In this document: in pieces, positions 5,469-5,697 of the stretch
How the letters are laid out: each line of letters begins with the position of its first letter
Numbering within the stretch: the first letter of the stretch is position 1
From: Thermoleophilaceae bacterium
Lineage (GTDB): Bacteria > Actinomycetota > Thermoleophilia > Solirubrobacterales > Thermoleophilaceae
Direction: 5' to 3'
Length of the DNA stretch: 5,697 nucleotides
Assembly: GCA_013812005.1 (NCBI GenBank)
Contig: JACCUE010000232.1
Coordinates: 1 to 5,697 of the forward strand
Program-made: the position numbers and the translations under genes
The notes under the pieces: generated by a model
Databases searched by the model: none
The model's input: only the letters and a program-made list of their open reading frames with translations
What the model was told of the DNA's origin: nothing

Positions 5469-5697
5469 TCAGCGCTGTCGTTTGGGGCGTACGATTTTGA
5501 AGGTCGTCCTTCGCGGGGGCGAGCTACCGGCGGTGTTCGTCGCTTTGATGGTGGCGCGGTAGGAGCCCGGCGCGAGCGCGCGCGAGCCGATCCGGCCGCT
5601 GAACGCGACGGTGTTCGGGCCCGCCCGCCCGGGGCGCCTGAGCACGCCGCGGCGCTGGTAGCGCGCGCATCTGCGATTGCGCCGCAGGCGCTTGGTG
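5469..5697 (-). CDS. Ig-like domain protein, C-terminal part (5' end outside window)
   Basis: The minus frame is open from the right window edge to a TGA at 5471-5469 and gives 75 residues. It starts TKRLRRNRRCARYQRRG, continues NTVAFSGRIGSRALAPGSY and RATIKATNTAGSSP, and ends TTFKIVRPKRQR. The basic cysteine loop, the 'SGRIGSRALAPGSYRA' strand pair and the 'TNTAG' turn match the same module in the gene at 4899-5426, so the two are paralogues in tandem. Unlike that protein it has no C-terminal CxxC but a basic tail. The product is probably secreted, like its neighbour, but its signal sequence lies outside. How many such modules it carries cannot be told. Confidence 0.85.
   Translation of the reverse strand, partial: TKRLRRNRRCARYQRRGVLRRPGRAGPNTVAFSGRIGSRALAPGSYRATIKATNTAGSSPPRRTTFKIVRPKRQR

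Overview
This 5.7-kb window comes from a GC-rich bacterium. The content suggests an actinobacterium, most likely Thermoleophilia (Solirubrobacterales type). The clues are a LuxR-type large ATPase regulator, small secreted proteins with the arginine/cysteine-rich Ig-like module common in that group, and a secreted collagen-like (G-X-Y) protein with the characteristic N-terminal 'DI-NS-DIKN' spacer. The lineage is inferred from protein style; there is no marker gene.

Layout: positions 1-2499 (minus) are 833 codons of a large ATP-binding LuxR-family (LAL) regulator. Its start is in the window; its C-terminus, which should carry the DNA-binding helix-turn-helix, lies beyond position 1. From 2500 to 3907 the DNA is scarred. 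It holds a gene-poor stretch, a frameshifted fragment of a collagen-like secreted protein (plus, 2664-2941), and directly abutting it the left end and first third of an IS256/Mutator-type transposase (plus, from 2942; homology lost after about 3480). Then come about 430 bases with no recognisable gene. From 3908 to the right edge every feature is on the minus strand: an intact 235-aa collagen-like secreted protein (3908-4615), the last 48 codons of a second protein of that kind without a start (4666-4811), a 175-aa secreted Ig-like protein (4899-5426), and the C-terminal 75 codons of a paralogue of it (5469 to beyond 5697).

The most interesting reading is that the plus-strand fragment ending at 2941 and the minus-strand remnant beginning at 4811 are two halves of one gene. 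Joined at a shared CGGAC in the same reading phase, they give a 95-residue C-terminal domain. The equivalent domain of the intact neighbour is 94 residues. The remnant ends 50 bases before the intact collagen-like start codon, so the ancestral state would be two collagen-like genes in tandem. These were later broken by an IS256-associated inversion, with loss of the rest of the IS. The surviving genes all look like exported cell-surface or extracellular proteins. The LAL regulator faces the same way but is separated by the scar, and nothing shows that it controls them.
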